The notes under the pieces were generated by a model, which had not been told where the DNA came from, searched no databases, and worked only from the letters and a program-made list of their open reading frames with translations. A program made the position numbers and the translations under genes. Positions 1 to 8,634 of a stretch of 52,408 bases of DNA are shown here, piece after piece. The stretch lies in assembly GCA_009712185.1 (NCBI GenBank), contig WASQ01000110.1:1-52408 (forward strand), read 5' to 3'. The DNA comes from Telmatospirillum sp. Its GTDB lineage: Bacteria; Pseudomonadota; Alphaproteobacteria; Rhodospirillales; Magnetospirillaceae. The stretch's first letter is position 1, and each line of letters opens with the position of its first letter.

Positions 1-1
1 A

Positions 2-37
2 TCGCGCGCCGGCGGTTCGGCGCGCGATTCTGGGTGA
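2..37 (+). CDS. possible 3' end of an upstream coding region (partial)
   Basis: The frame running in from the left edge stays open for 11 codons and stops with TGA at 35-37, five bases before the ATG of the ABC ATPase gene. This spacing is what an upstream member of the same transport operon would give. The downstream importer encodes only one permease of usual size, so a second permease could lie upstream. The fragment is too short to recognise a family. Confidence 0.25.
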   Translation, partial: SRAGGSARDSG

Positions 38-41
38 GGCC

Positions 42-1097
42 ATGGCGATCCGGTTCGAAAATGTCAGTTACCGCTATCCCGGCAGCGAGGCCGGTGTGTC
101 CGATATCACGCTCGACATCGCCGATGGCGAGCTGCTGGTGGTGATCGGTCCGTCGGGATCCGGAAAAACGCCCCTTCTGAAGCTGCTGGCCGGTTTTCTG
201 GAGGCAACGGCGGGACGGGTTCTGGTCGACGGGGTCGATATGGCCGGCTTGCCGCCGCACCGCCGCGATCTCGGCATCGTGTTTCAGTCCTATGCCCTGT
301 TCCAGCATATGACGGCTGCCCAGAATGTCGCCTATCCCCTCAAGGTCCGGGGTGTCGCGAAGACGGAACGTCTGGATCGCGCCGCGCGCGCGCTGGAACG
401 GGTCCGGCTCAAGGGTTTCGAGGACCGCCTGCCGTCCAGCCTGTCCGGGGGGCAGCAGCAGCGCGTCGCGCTGGCGCGCGCCCTGGTGTTTCAGCCGCGC
501 GCCCTGCTTCTCGACGAACCTCTGTCGGCGCTGGACGCCTTCCGGCGGGTGGAGATGCGCGATGAGATCGTTCGCGTCCAGCGTGAGGCGGCCATCGCCA
601 CATTGCATGTGACCCATGATCTGGAAGAGGCGATGTCGATCGGCGACCGGGTCGCCGTGATGCATGGCGGCCGCCTGCTGCAGGTCGCGCCGCCGCAGGT
701 CCTTTACGACACGCCGGCGGACCGGCGGGTCGGCGCCTTCGTGGGCAAGGCCAATCTCTGGGATGCCACGGTCAGCGCGCCGGGCGTGATCACCACGGCC
801 TTCGGGTCGCTTCCCTGCGACACCCAGGGGTGGATCCCCGGATCGGCGGTGGTGGCGCTGGTGCGGCCGGAACGGGTGACGCCGCTCGCCAATCTGGCCG
901 ACGGTCGCGCCAATGGCGCTGTTTTCACCGGCACTCTCTGTCATGATCGCTTCGCCGGGCCGACCCGGCGTTTCGGCATGGCGGGGGGGGAAGCCGTCAT
1001 CCAGGGCGAAAGCGGCGGTTATCGGGGGGCGATCGTCGCCATCCAGATCGCGCCGGAGGCTATCCGGCTGCTTCCGCCGACGTCCTTTGACGCATAA
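42..1097 (+). CDS. ABC transporter ATP-binding protein, PotA/FbpC type
   Basis: This is a 351-residue cytoplasmic ATPase that would power a binding-protein-dependent importer. The Walker A motif GPSGSGKT is at residues 36-43, the Q-loop FQSYALF begins at 81, the signature SLSGGQQ is at 133-139, Walker B LLLDEP is at 155-160, and the switch histidine is at about 192. The last 110 residues resemble the regulatory TOBE domain of the PotA/FbpC/UgpC class. The residue after Walker A is Pro (GKTP) where Thr or Ser is usual; the catalytic Lys and Thr are present. The gene is followed by a binding protein and a permease on the same strand. The substrate cannot be read from the sequence; polyamine, ferric iron, thiamine and phosphonate importers all share this architecture. 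Confidence 0.9.
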   Translation: MAIRFENVSYRYPGSEAGVSDITLDIADGELLVVIGPSGSGKTPLLKLLAGFLEATAGRVLVDGVDMAGLPPHRRDLGIVFQSYALFQHMTAAQNVAYPLKVRGVAKTERLDRAARALERVRLKGFEDRLPSSLSGGQQQRVALARALVFQPRALLLDEPLSALDAFRRVEMRDEIVRVQREAAIATLHVTHDLEEAMSIGDRVAVMHGGRLLQVAPPQVLYDTPADRRVGAFVGKANLWDATVSAPGVITTAFGSLPCDTQGWIPGSAVVALVRPERVTPLANLADGRANGAVFTGTLCHDRFAGPTRRFGMAGGEAVIQGESGGYRGAIVAIQIAPEAIRLLPPTSFDA

Positions 1098-1108
1098 GGG
1101 GTGTGATC

Positions 1109-2179
1109 ATGGTGAAGTGGCTTGTTCGTCTTGCGATTTCGGCCCTGATGGCCGCGCCGGCCGCCGCGATGGCGTTCGACGGTCCTGAGCTTTATCCGGG
1201 GGAGAAGGCCCTCTACGAGGCAGCCGCCAAGGAGGGAATGGTGGTGTCCTTCGATACCGGGCCGACCTGGGCCAACTGGAAAACCGAATTCGCCAATTTC
1301 AAGAAGCGCTATCCGGAGGTCGAGATCGTCTACAACGACATCGGCTCCGCGGTGACGGTGACCACGCTTGACAAGGCGCGCAACCGTCCGCAGGCGGATA
1401 CCGCCTATTATTTCGCCGGATCGGCGGTTGATGCGGTGGCCAAGGATGTGGTGGCGCCGTTCAAGCCGGTCAATTTCGACAAACTGCCGGACGCCTTCCG
1501 CGAACCCGAGGGGAAATGGTTCACCATTCACACCCTGAACGTCGCCTTCCTGGTCAATACCAAGCTGATCAAGACCGTCCCGCAGTCCTGGGCGGATCTG
1601 CTGAAGGCCGATTACAAGAACAGCGTCGTCTATCTTGACCCGCGTTCCACCGGGCAGGGACAGGTCGTGGTGTTCGCGGCCAATTTCGCCGCCGGCGGCG
1701 ACATGGACACCGTGACGCCGGGCATCGATTATCTGGCGCGCCTCCACAAGGCCGGAAATGTGCTGCGCACGGTCGGCACGACGCCCTACGCCCAGTTCCT
1801 GAAAGGCGAGATTCCGATCTGGATCGGATATGAGAACGACGGCCTCAAGGCCAAATATGTGGACGGCATGGGCGATGACGTCGCCGTGGTGATCCCCAAG
1901 GAGGCCTCGGCCGCCGCGCCCTACGCGATCAGCCTGGTCAAGGGCGGTCCCAATCCCAGCGCCGCGCGCCTGTGGCTGAACTATGTGATGACGGAGCAGG
2001 GGCAGGTGACCTTTGCCGAGGGCTTCGTGCGGCCGTCCGTTCCGGGCGTCACCCTGCCGCCGGATGTCGCCGCCAAGCTGCCGCCGGCACCGCAGTTGCG
2101 TCCCGTCGACGTGGTCAAGGCCCAGGCCGCCAAGGCCGCGATCGACAGCGGCTGGGCGCACGCGGCGCTCGGGCAGTAA
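1109..2179 (+). CDS. ABC transporter periplasmic substrate-binding protein (family 1)
   Basis: This 356-residue protein has an N-terminal signal peptide: a Lys/Arg start, a hydrophobic stretch, and a likely Ala-x-Ala cleavage near residue 22. The body has the fold pattern of the PotD/FbpA/aminoethylphosphonate-binding group, including the phrases NVAFLVNTKLI and PQSWADLL typical of these proteins. I chose the ATG at 1109 because AAGGGG lies about eight bases upstream; a GTG at 1103 is the alternative. It lies between the ATPase and the permease and should deliver the ligand to them. The ligand is unknown. Confidence 0.85.
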   Translation: MVKWLVRLAISALMAAPAAAMAFDGPELYPGEKALYEAAAKEGMVVSFDTGPTWANWKTEFANFKKRYPEVEIVYNDIGSAVTVTTLDKARNRPQADTAYYFAGSAVDAVAKDVVAPFKPVNFDKLPDAFREPEGKWFTIHTLNVAFLVNTKLIKTVPQSWADLLKADYKNSVVYLDPRSTGQGQVVVFAANFAAGGDMDTVTPGIDYLARLHKAGNVLRTVGTTPYAQFLKGEIPIWIGYENDGLKAKYVDGMGDDVAVVIPKEASAAAPYAISLVKGGPNPSAARLWLNYVMTEQGQVTFAEGFVRPSVPGVTLPPDVAAKLPPAPQLRPVDVVKAQAAKAAIDSGWAHAALGQ

Positions 2180-2205
2180 CGGAACAGCGCGGGAGGACGG
2201 CGGCT

Positions 2206-3036
2206 ATGGTGGATCGGCGCATCCAGGTGGGGTTTCTGGCTCCGGCGGCGGTGATCTTCCTGCTGTTCTTCCTCCTGCCGCTGGGCGCGCTGTTCGTCGC
2301 GGCGTCGTCGGAAGGTCTGGGCGCTTTCCGGCGCCTGTTCGCCGATCCTCTGTTCTGGCGCGGACTGACCGGCAGTCTGATTCTGGGGACGGTCGCGCCC
2401 CTGGGGTCGGTCGTGGTCGGGTTCGGTGTGGCGCTGCATCTCTCCCGCCTGTCCCAGGGTCTGCGCACCGCGCTGATGTTCGTGATCGCGCTGCCGCTCA
2501 CCTTTTCCGGGCTGATCGTCGCCTATGGTTTCATTCTGTTGTTGGGGCGCGCGGGCTTCGTCACCCTGGCCCTGGCGAAACTGGGGTTCGATCCGGCCGT
2601 GGTGGGATCCTTCATTTTCAGCCCGGCGGGGTTGGGACTGGCCTACAGCTACTATCTGATCCCCCGCGTGGTGATGGTGGTGCTGCCGGTCATCCGGAAC
2701 TTCGATATGAGCCAGCTTCTGGCGGCGGAGAGTCTCGGGGCTCCCTCCTGGCGCGTTCTCGGGGACATCCTGCTGCCGCAGATATTCCCGGCCCTGGCCC
2801 GCGCCTTCTGCCTGACGGCGGCGGTGGCGATCGGCGCCTATGGAACGGCCCTGGCTCTGGTGGGCACGCAACTCAACATCCTGCCGCTGCTTCTCTATTC
2901 CAAGATTTCCGAGACCGGGACCGATTTTCCGGCGGCCTCCGCCCTGTCGGTTGTTCTGCTGGCGATCTGCTGCCTGATCATCGGCGTGTCGGAAGCCGTC
3001 GACGGCGCGCGCCAGCCATCGGACAGCGCCGCCTGA
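2206..3036 (+). CDS. ABC transporter permease, PotB/CysU type
   Basis: This 276-residue inner-membrane protein has about six hydrophobic segments. It carries the EAA loop that contacts the ATPase (AAESLGAPSWRVLGDILLP, about 60 residues from the permease core end). The start is the ATG at 2206, with GGGAGG nine bases upstream; the frame is open further upstream, but that part overlaps the binding-protein gene and reads as its shadow. It is the only permease seen in this operon. A partner may lie left of the window, or it may work as a homodimer. Confidence 0.87.
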   Translation: MVDRRIQVGFLAPAAVIFLLFFLLPLGALFVAASSEGLGAFRRLFADPLFWRGLTGSLILGTVAPLGSVVVGFGVALHLSRLSQGLRTALMFVIALPLTFSGLIVAYGFILLLGRAGFVTLALAKLGFDPAVVGSFIFSPAGLGLAYSYYLIPRVVMVVLPVIRNFDMSQLLAAESLGAPSWRVLGDILLPQIFPALARAFCLTAAVAIGAYGTALALVGTQLNILPLLLYSKISETGTDFPAASALSVVLLAICCLIIGVSEAVDGARQPSDSAA

Positions 3037-3082
3037 TATCAACCGGCGACGAGCCTGGCTCTTCGCCGGTTCGCGGACCCGA

Positions 3083-4144
3083 TCAGCGCCCGTCACGCGC
3101 CGGGCGGGTTTCTCCTAAACTCTGGCAGGCAAAATCGACGACGCGGCCGCTGTCGCCCGTCGCGATCCGGCAGAGCGACCGGTCCGTGGGGCTGGTGACC
3201 TCGTAAACATCCTGGAGGGTTTCCCGCTGCCAGCGATGCCAGCGGATATGGATGCGCCCCAGATATCGCAGACGATGCCGGGGCTCCTTCGCGCCCACCC
3301 AGGAAAAGGCGGGCTCCAGGCGTTTGGCCGCGATCCCCTCATAGAGATCGGGACGCATCCTCCCCTGACGGAGGTCCTCCAGCACCGACCTCATCCGGGC
3401 GGCGCCGGGCGGCTCAGGCAGGCCGCCGCCGGTATCGTCCCCGGCATCATCCCTGGCGTCGTCCCCGGAATCGGGAGGCGCGATCTTCCGCATCGTTGCC
3501 GGAATGTCGCCGGTCAGGCCAAGACCGGCGATGCCGCCGGTCAGACGCCCCGGAAGGAGAAAAGGCGCGCCGAGGTCGTCCCAGGCGCCCCGGAAGATGA
3601 CGGTGGCCGGGCCGGTCCACCAGCGCAGCGTCACCGTGCCGTCGACCGCGGATCCCCGGGCGGTGGGGGCAAAGCCGGCGATGCAGGTGGCCCGGAGCCG
3701 TTCTCCCTGATGATCGATTCTGCAGATGTCCCGGTCCCTGGCGTCGCCGCTGTAGCGGATCCGGACACCGCTCAGCAACCCGACATCGAGATCGATGCTG
3801 CTGGAGGCGGTCACCGCCCAATATCCCGACAGCGCATGGCCGGTGATGACGATTTCGGGAATGGCGGAGCCCACCTCGGTTCGGGCGGCCGCCGGCGGTG
3901 ACCGGGAGGCATCCCGGGGACGTCCGTCCGCCGGGGCGACGACGCCGTGGTCCGGCCCGCCGCTGTGGTCCGGTCCGCCGGGGCGATCCGGCGTCACCGG
4001 CGGAGGCGGGACCTCCTCCGGTCCGGGCGGAGCCGTTTCCCCCGGCGGCAGGGGAACGGTGCAGCCGCCGGGAAGGAGAGACAGCGCCGCCAGCAGGACG
4101 GTGATGGCCCCGAGGCCGGCGGGGGATGACAAGAGACGGCCCAT
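3083..4144 (-). CDS. putative proline-rich lipoprotein, function unknown
   Basis: This 353-residue protein starts with a hydrophobic signal that ends in LLPGGC, a likely lipobox with Cys at residue 28. A Pro/Gly-rich linker follows to about residue 90, then two blocks with regular beta-like spacing. The tail ends in a run containing YEVTSPTDRSLCRIATGDSG. I do not recognise a known domain. It is convergent with the permease gene on its left. It lies downstream of the metal-uptake operon on the same strand, but a strong hairpin at 4238-4269 separates them, so cotranscription is doubtful. GGGAG precedes the ATG. Confidence 0.65.
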   Translation of the reverse strand: MGRLLSSPAGLGAITVLLAALSLLPGGCTVPLPPGETAPPGPEEVPPPPVTPDRPGGPDHSGGPDHGVVAPADGRPRDASRSPPAAARTEVGSAIPEIVITGHALSGYWAVTASSSIDLDVGLLSGVRIRYSGDARDRDICRIDHQGERLRATCIAGFAPTARGSAVDGTVTLRWWTGPATVIFRGAWDDLGAPFLLPGRLTGGIAGLGLTGDIPATMRKIAPPDSGDDARDDAGDDTGGGLPEPPGAARMRSVLEDLRQGRMRPDLYEGIAAKRLEPAFSWVGAKEPRHRLRYLGRIHIRWHRWQRETLQDVYEVTSPTDRSLCRIATGDSGRVVDFACQSLGETRPARDGR

Positions 4145-4237
4145 CGGGGCTCTCCCGCAGAGGATGCGACCCGTCCGCGCGGCCGGGTAAAGGGGCGGCC
4201 GGTGGCACGGCGTTCCGCCGATCCTACCGGAAAGCCG

Positions 4238-4269
4238 GGCCGCCCTCGATGATCATCGATCAGGCGGCC
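4238..4269 (-). terminator. hairpin at the end of the metal-uptake operon
   Basis: GGCCGCC (4238-4244) pairs with GGCGGCC (4263-4269), and the interior holds the perfect palindrome TCGATGATCATCGA (4246-4259). The structure overlaps the stop codon of the ATPase gene (4260-4262). There is no clear T-run after it, so it may be an intrinsic terminator, an mRNA 3' stabiliser, or both. Confidence 0.4.
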
Positions 4270-5054
4270 CCATCACGGTCCCCGGGCCGGATGGTGCTGA
4301 CGCAGACCCGGCGTCCTTCCCCGGCGTCGAGGATAGCCACCTCCACGCCATAGCCCCGCCGCAGGCTGGCGGCGGTGACCACCGCGCCCGGCGATCCGGC
4401 GACGATCGCCTGCCCCCGGTGCAGCAGCACCACCTGATCGGCGATCTGAAGGGCGTGATCCGGGTCGTGGGTCGACAGCACGACCCCGAGGCCGCGGTCC
4501 GCCAGCCGGCGGATCTCTCCCAGCAGCCGCACGCGGTTGCCGAAATCGAGGTTGGCCGTCGGTTCGTCCATGATCAGCAGGCGAGGCTCCTGCGCCAGGG
4601 CCCGGGCGATCAGCACCATCTGCTGTTCCCCGCCGCTCAGTTCCGGAAAGGCACGCTCCGCCAGATGCGCATACCCCACCAGATCGAGGCAATGGCGCGC
4701 GAGGTCGCGGTCGCGGGCGGAGGGCGAGGCGAAGGTGCCGAACCGGGAGGTCCGCCCCATCAGCACCACGTCCTCGACCGCGAAAGCGAAAAAGGACCCG
4801 TGGCTTTGCGGCACGAAGGCGACGGTGCGGGCAAACCGGCGCCGGCTCCAGCCCTGCGCGATGTCGCCGTCGATCAGGATGTCGCCGGCCAGCGCCGGCA
4901 GCAGGCCCAGAATGGTCCGGAACAGCGTCGTCTTGCCGCTGCCGTTGGGCCCCAGCAGGCAAAGAACCTGTCCCGCGTCCACGGACAGGGACAGGGCTCG
5001 ACCCACGGCGCGTTTTCCATGCCCGAAATCGAGATCGCGGACGTCGAGCAGCAT
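4260..5054 (-). CDS. FecE/BtuD-type ABC transporter ATP-binding protein
   Basis: This 264-residue ATPase belongs to the siderophore/B12/metal-chelate importer class. Walker A GPNGSGKT is at residues 35-42, the signature LSGGEQQ at 139-145 and Walker B LLIMDEP at 159-165, followed by the D-loop ANLD. The start at 5054 overlaps the stop of the permease gene as ATGA, which indicates translational coupling; the longer upstream frame is the permease's shadow. It is the last gene of the TonB-dependent receptor operon and should energise the FecCD-type permease. The context suggests molybdenum or tungsten as the cargo rather than iron, but the ATPase alone does not show this. Confidence 0.92.
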   Translation of the reverse strand: MLLDVRDLDFGHGKRAVGRALSLSVDAGQVLCLLGPNGSGKTTLFRTILGLLPALAGDILIDGDIAQGWSRRRFARTVAFVPQSHGSFFAFAVEDVVLMGRTSRFGTFASPSARDRDLARHCLDLVGYAHLAERAFPELSGGEQQMVLIARALAQEPRLLIMDEPTANLDFGNRVRLLGEIRRLADRGLGVVLSTHDPDHALQIADQVVLLHRGQAIVAGSPGAVVTAASLRRGYGVEVAILDAGEGRRVCVSTIRPGDRDGAA

Positions 5055-6106
5055 CACCACCCCCGTCTGGCCGAGGCCAGAAGCCACAGGAAGAACGGCG
5101 CCCCGACCACCGCGGTGTAAAGGCCGAGAGGCAGTTCGATGATGCCGGCGACGCGCGCCAGACAATCCATCACCGTCACGAACCCGGCGCCCAGCAGCAG
5201 GGAGGTGGGCAGCAGGCGGCGAAAATCGGGCCCCACGAGCATGCGTGCGATATGCGGCACGACCAGCCCGACCCAGCCGACCGGTCCGGCCAGGGCGACG
5301 CTGGCCGCCGTCATCAGGGTCGCCGCCAGCACCATCAGGCCCCGGAGCCGTCCGGTATCCACGCCGAGCGACCGGGCCTCCTCCTCGCCCAGCGAGATCA
5401 CATTCATCTGCCAGCGCAGCAGGACCAGGACCAGCAATCCCATGAGGACCGGAGGCATCGCCGCCAGCACATCGGCCCAGCCGGTACCGTTGAGCCCCCC
5501 CATCAGCCAGTAGGTGATGGTGGGAAGCTGGCTGTAAGGATCGGCATAGAGCTTCATCAGCGAGGTGACGGCCAGCAGCAGCTTGTCGAGGCAGATGCCG
5601 GCCAGCACCAGGACCAGGGCGGGATCGCGGCGGCGCAGGCAGGTCGAGATCGCCCAGGCGGCGGCCACGGCGGCCAGGCCGCCCGCGAAGGCCGCCCCCT
5701 CGATGGCATAGACCGGCAGCCCCAGCAGGATGGCGAAGACGGCCCCGGCCCCGGCACCGGCTGAGACGCCCAGGATGTCGGGGGAGACCAGCGGATTGCG
5801 GAACAGGCCTTGAAAGGCGGCCCCGGCGCCCGACAGCGCGGCGCCCACCAGAACCGAGGCGAGCACGCGGGGCAGGCGGATGTTCCAGATCACCTGGGCG
5901 GCGACCGGATCCATGCCTCCCTGGCGACCGTTCAGCCGGTCTGATCCCAGGGCCCAGAGATCAGCCAGCGACACCGGATATTTTCCGAACCGGAAAGAAA
6001 GGCCGACCGCCGCCGCCAGAAGAATCCAGGGCAACAGGCGCCCGATCAGATCCCTGTGGCGGCGCGGTTGCGTCCCCTCCACGGCCTGTTCCAGCGATGT
6101 CGTCAT
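5054..6106 (-). CDS. FecCD-type ABC transporter permease
   Basis: This 350-residue protein of the FecCD/BtuC family should have about ten membrane helices. Family landmarks include [19 protein letters not shown], in which a Gly/Ala-rich helix precedes the conserved RNPL, and [14 protein letters not shown] near the C-terminus. The start at 6106 overlaps the stop of the binding-protein gene as ATGA, and its own stop overlaps the ATPase start. One permease gene is enough because these importers usually use a homodimer. It would move a chelated metal or oxyanion from the periplasm to the cytoplasm. Confidence 0.92.
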   Translation of the reverse strand: MTTSLEQAVEGTQPRRHRDLIGRLLPWILLAAAVGLSFRFGKYPVSLADLWALGSDRLNGRQGGMDPVAAQVIWNIRLPRVLASVLVGAALSGAGAAFQGLFRNPLVSPDILGVSAGAGAGAVFAILLGLPVYAIEGAAFAGGLAAVAAAWAISTCLRRRDPALVLVLAGICLDKLLLAVTSLMKLYADPYSQLPTITYWLMGGLNGTGWADVLAAMPPVLMGLLVLVLLRWQMNVISLGEEEARSLGVDTGRLRGLMVLAATLMTAASVALAGPVGWVGLVVPHIARMLVGPDFRRLLPTSLLLGAGFVTVMDCLARVAGIIELPLGLYTAVVGAPFFLWLLASARRGW

Positions 6107-7185
6107 CGGCCCGCCACCAGCCTGTCCAGGGTGCGGTCGTCGAGGACACAGCCGTAGAACAGGCGCAGGAAGTCCCGCACGTCGTCCCGGATGCTTTCGG
6201 GAAACAGGGCCGGGTACAATTTCTGCGCCAGCCAGGGCACGCCGATGACGCGATTGACGCCCGGCGGGCTGTCGATCCAGCCGAACGGCAGGGACGGCGC
6301 CAGATAGACATGGTGGTCCCGCACCGCGCGCAACGCCTGCCACATCGGATTGCGGCCGATCTCCTCGATGAAGGCCGGGCTCATCGCGATGATCACGTCA
6401 GGATCCCATCGCATCACCTGTTCCAGGGAGACCCTGCCGATCCCGTTCTGACCCTCCCCTTCGGCGACATTGCTGGCCCCCAGGAAATCGATCGCTTCGG
6501 CGTTCAACGATCCCCGGAGACCGGTTTCCAGTCCGTCGGCGCTCCGCGCGTAATAGACCCTGGGGCGTCGGATCTCAGGGCGCCGGGCGATCCTGTCGCT
6601 GACCCGGGAAAGGATTTTCCGGGCGAAAGAGGACAACTCCTCGCCGCGCCCGGGCACGCCCAACAGATCCGATGCGGCCCTGAGAGTGGCGGGCGTGTCG
6701 CCGATCCGTCCGCCGATCAGCACATAGGGCAGACCGGTCTGTTCCGGGATGCGGTTGGCGAGCGAGACATAGGCCGGATCGGTTGAACCGGTATCGACGA
6801 TCAGGTCGGGACGCAGGCGGGCGACGGTTTCGCCTCCGATCGTGCCGCCGCGTCCCGCCAGCCGGCCGACAACCGGAAGCGTTGAATAAGGCGCCGGCAG
6901 CAGAGCGCGGGCTTCCGGGGAGATCTCATAGGGCCATCCCGCCAGCTTGTCGGGGGCCAGGACATAGACCAGGACACCGGCCGGTGGACCCGCCGCCAGG
7001 ACGCGGCCGACGGTTGCGGCGGCGGGCAGCGGGCGGCCCGACCCCACGACGATCTCGGCGGCCGGCGGGTTCCTGTCTTCGCCCGGGGCGGCCCGGACGC
7101 CACCCCAGGGAAGCAGTATCGCCGCCGTCATGGCGGCCAGGGCCAGCCGCCGCGACGGGGAAAAAAGAACGGGTCGGATGGTCAT
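6103..7185 (-). CDS. FecB/BtuF-type periplasmic binding protein (metal or metal-chelate)
   Basis: This 360-residue protein has a signal peptide with Arg-Arg near residue 12, a hydrophobic core, and likely cleavage around residue 33. It has the helical-backbone binding-protein fold: a GR-x-L-type segment, LRPDLIVDTG, and WDPDVIIAMSP. The C-terminal phrase WIDSPPGVNRVIGVPWLA is typical of a subgroup of these proteins that serves small metal or oxyanion ligands rather than bulky siderophores; that is recalled family knowledge, not proof. It overlaps both neighbours by ATGA. It would receive the substrate from the outer-membrane receptor and hand it to the permease. Confidence 0.87.
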   Translation of the reverse strand: MTIRPVLFSPSRRLALAAMTAAILLPWGGVRAAPGEDRNPPAAEIVVGSGRPLPAAATVGRVLAAGPPAGVLVYVLAPDKLAGWPYEISPEARALLPAPYSTLPVVGRLAGRGGTIGGETVARLRPDLIVDTGSTDPAYVSLANRIPEQTGLPYVLIGGRIGDTPATLRAASDLLGVPGRGEELSSFARKILSRVSDRIARRPEIRRPRVYYARSADGLETGLRGSLNAEAIDFLGASNVAEGEGQNGIGRVSLEQVMRWDPDVIIAMSPAFIEEIGRNPMWQALRAVRDHHVYLAPSLPFGWIDSPPGVNRVIGVPWLAQKLYPALFPESIRDDVRDFLRLFYGCVLDDRTLDRLVAGR

Positions 7186-8540
7186 CGGGCCCTCGTGATG
7201 ACGACCAGTTCCGCGCTGCCGTCGAACAGGCCCTGGGCGCCGCCGCCTTCGGCGAGGATATCGAGGAAGCGATCGGGATCGGTGATCCGGATGGTTGCCA
7301 GAATATCGGCCCCTTTCGACGCCAGGACGTCGGGCAGCATCGGTACGCTGGGCCCGACGACCAGGACGCGGGTGTCCGGCCGCGCGGAAGCCAGCAGATC
7401 ATCCATGGTGTCATTGACGATGGTGGAGCCGGTCATCAGCAGGACGTCCGCGGTGGGAACGACCGCGGGGGCGCTGTCGGCCGGGCGGTAATAGACCATT
7501 TCGTCCTCAAGGAACGGCGCCGTCGTCAGTTCCAGCACGGCGAAGTCCGCCCCGTGTTCCTTCAGTTTGCGGATGTAGGACACGAAGGCCCCGACCATGA
7601 CCAGTTTTTCGCCGCTTTTGAGACCGGCGGCGCGAAGCGCGTCAACCCCGGTTTCCAGCGTCCAGTCCGTCCGCGGGCGGTCGCGCCACAGGCCGGCGGC
7701 GAGCGCGTTCACCACCGCCACGCCCAGCGCGCGGCAATGGGCCCGGTCCTCCCACAGGTCGGCGAGAAAGGCGCCGACCGGCCTTCCCTTCAGATGTCCG
7801 GCCAGCATCAGCGACTTGGGAAGCGTCGCGCAACAGTCGGAGGTGATGGTCTCCCGGGGCGGAGTCTGGCAGGAGCCGGCGGCGCCGTTGCTGAGTTTGA
7901 CCGCGGTGAAGGAATGGCCGATCACCGCCCGCTCCACGGTCAGCCGGTCGATGGCGTCGCCATAGGCGGCGCGGAGGAACGCAACCGTCTCCGCCAGCAC
8001 GCACCCGCCCGGCGTTCCGGCCGGGGCGCCGACGCCGGCGAACCAGCGCTCAAGCGACGAGGCTGTCGGCAGCAGCAGGCTGGCGGCGCCCCCGGTGAAG
8101 CTTTGCCACTGGTCCACCCAGCGGCTGTCGACCAGGGTGAGGAAGGGAATACCCTCCGACATCGCCGCCAGCATCTCGTCGGCGAAACCTTTTCCAGTCG
8201 TTTCCTGCTCGCCGAACCGGTTGGCGACGATCAGCGCCGGCCGCCGGCCGATCGCGTCCCGGAGCACGCGGCTGGCGGCGCTGAGGCCGGATTGATCGAG
8301 ATGACAGGATGTGGCGGCACGCCCCAGCTTCTGGGAAATCGGATAGACATCTCCGGTCGCGACGTCGATCAGATCCATTTGCGCGTGACCGCCATCGGGA
8401 TCGGGCGTGTCGCGCTGGACAATGCCCAGGACGGTGATCCCCCGGGCGCGCAGGCCGGCGACAAAGGTCGCCAGCAGTCCATTGGCATCCTGGTCGCGCG
8501 TATGAACGACGGCGGCGGCATCGAAGCGATCGGTGTTCAT
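7182..8540 (-). CDS. DUF2478-DUF4213/DUF364 fusion protein of a metal-uptake operon
   Basis: This 452-residue cytoplasmic protein has two recognisable parts. Residues about 10-168 match DUF2478, an NTPase-like domain found beside molybdenum ABC transporters (landmarks GIVQRDTPDPDG, MDLIDVATGD, ALIVANRFGEQE, GKGF). Residues about 183-285 and 305-450 match DUF4213 and DUF364, a pair annotated as putative heavy-metal chelation domains (landmarks VIGHSFTAVKLS, VMVGAFVSYIRKLKE, LLMTGSTIVNDTMDDLL, GPSVPMLPDV). A Cys cluster (C224, C236, C237) lies between the parts. AGAGGAAA precedes the ATG, and its stop overlaps the start of the binding-protein gene. The role is unknown: metal sensing, storage or insertion are all possible. 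The fusion in this operon favours molybdenum or tungsten. Confidence 0.85.
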   Translation of the reverse strand: MNTDRFDAAAVVHTRDQDANGLLATFVAGLRARGITVLGIVQRDTPDPDGGHAQMDLIDVATGDVYPISQKLGRAATSCHLDQSGLSAASRVLRDAIGRRPALIVANRFGEQETTGKGFADEMLAAMSEGIPFLTLVDSRWVDQWQSFTGGAASLLLPTASSLERWFAGVGAPAGTPGGCVLAETVAFLRAAYGDAIDRLTVERAVIGHSFTAVKLSNGAAGSCQTPPRETITSDCCATLPKSLMLAGHLKGRPVGAFLADLWEDRAHCRALGVAVVNALAAGLWRDRPRTDWTLETGVDALRAAGLKSGEKLVMVGAFVSYIRKLKEHGADFAVLELTTAPFLEDEMVYYRPADSAPAVVPTADVLLMTGSTIVNDTMDDLLASARPDTRVLVVGPSVPMLPDVLASKGADILATIRITDPDRFLDILAEGGGAQGLFDGSAELVVITRAR

Positions 8541-8634
8541 TCTGATCTTTCCTCTTGTTCGGCTCGGGACGCGGTCATCCGGGCCGCTGGGCCGGTGACG
8601 CCTCCTGACAGACGGGATGAATTCGGTGGCGGTG

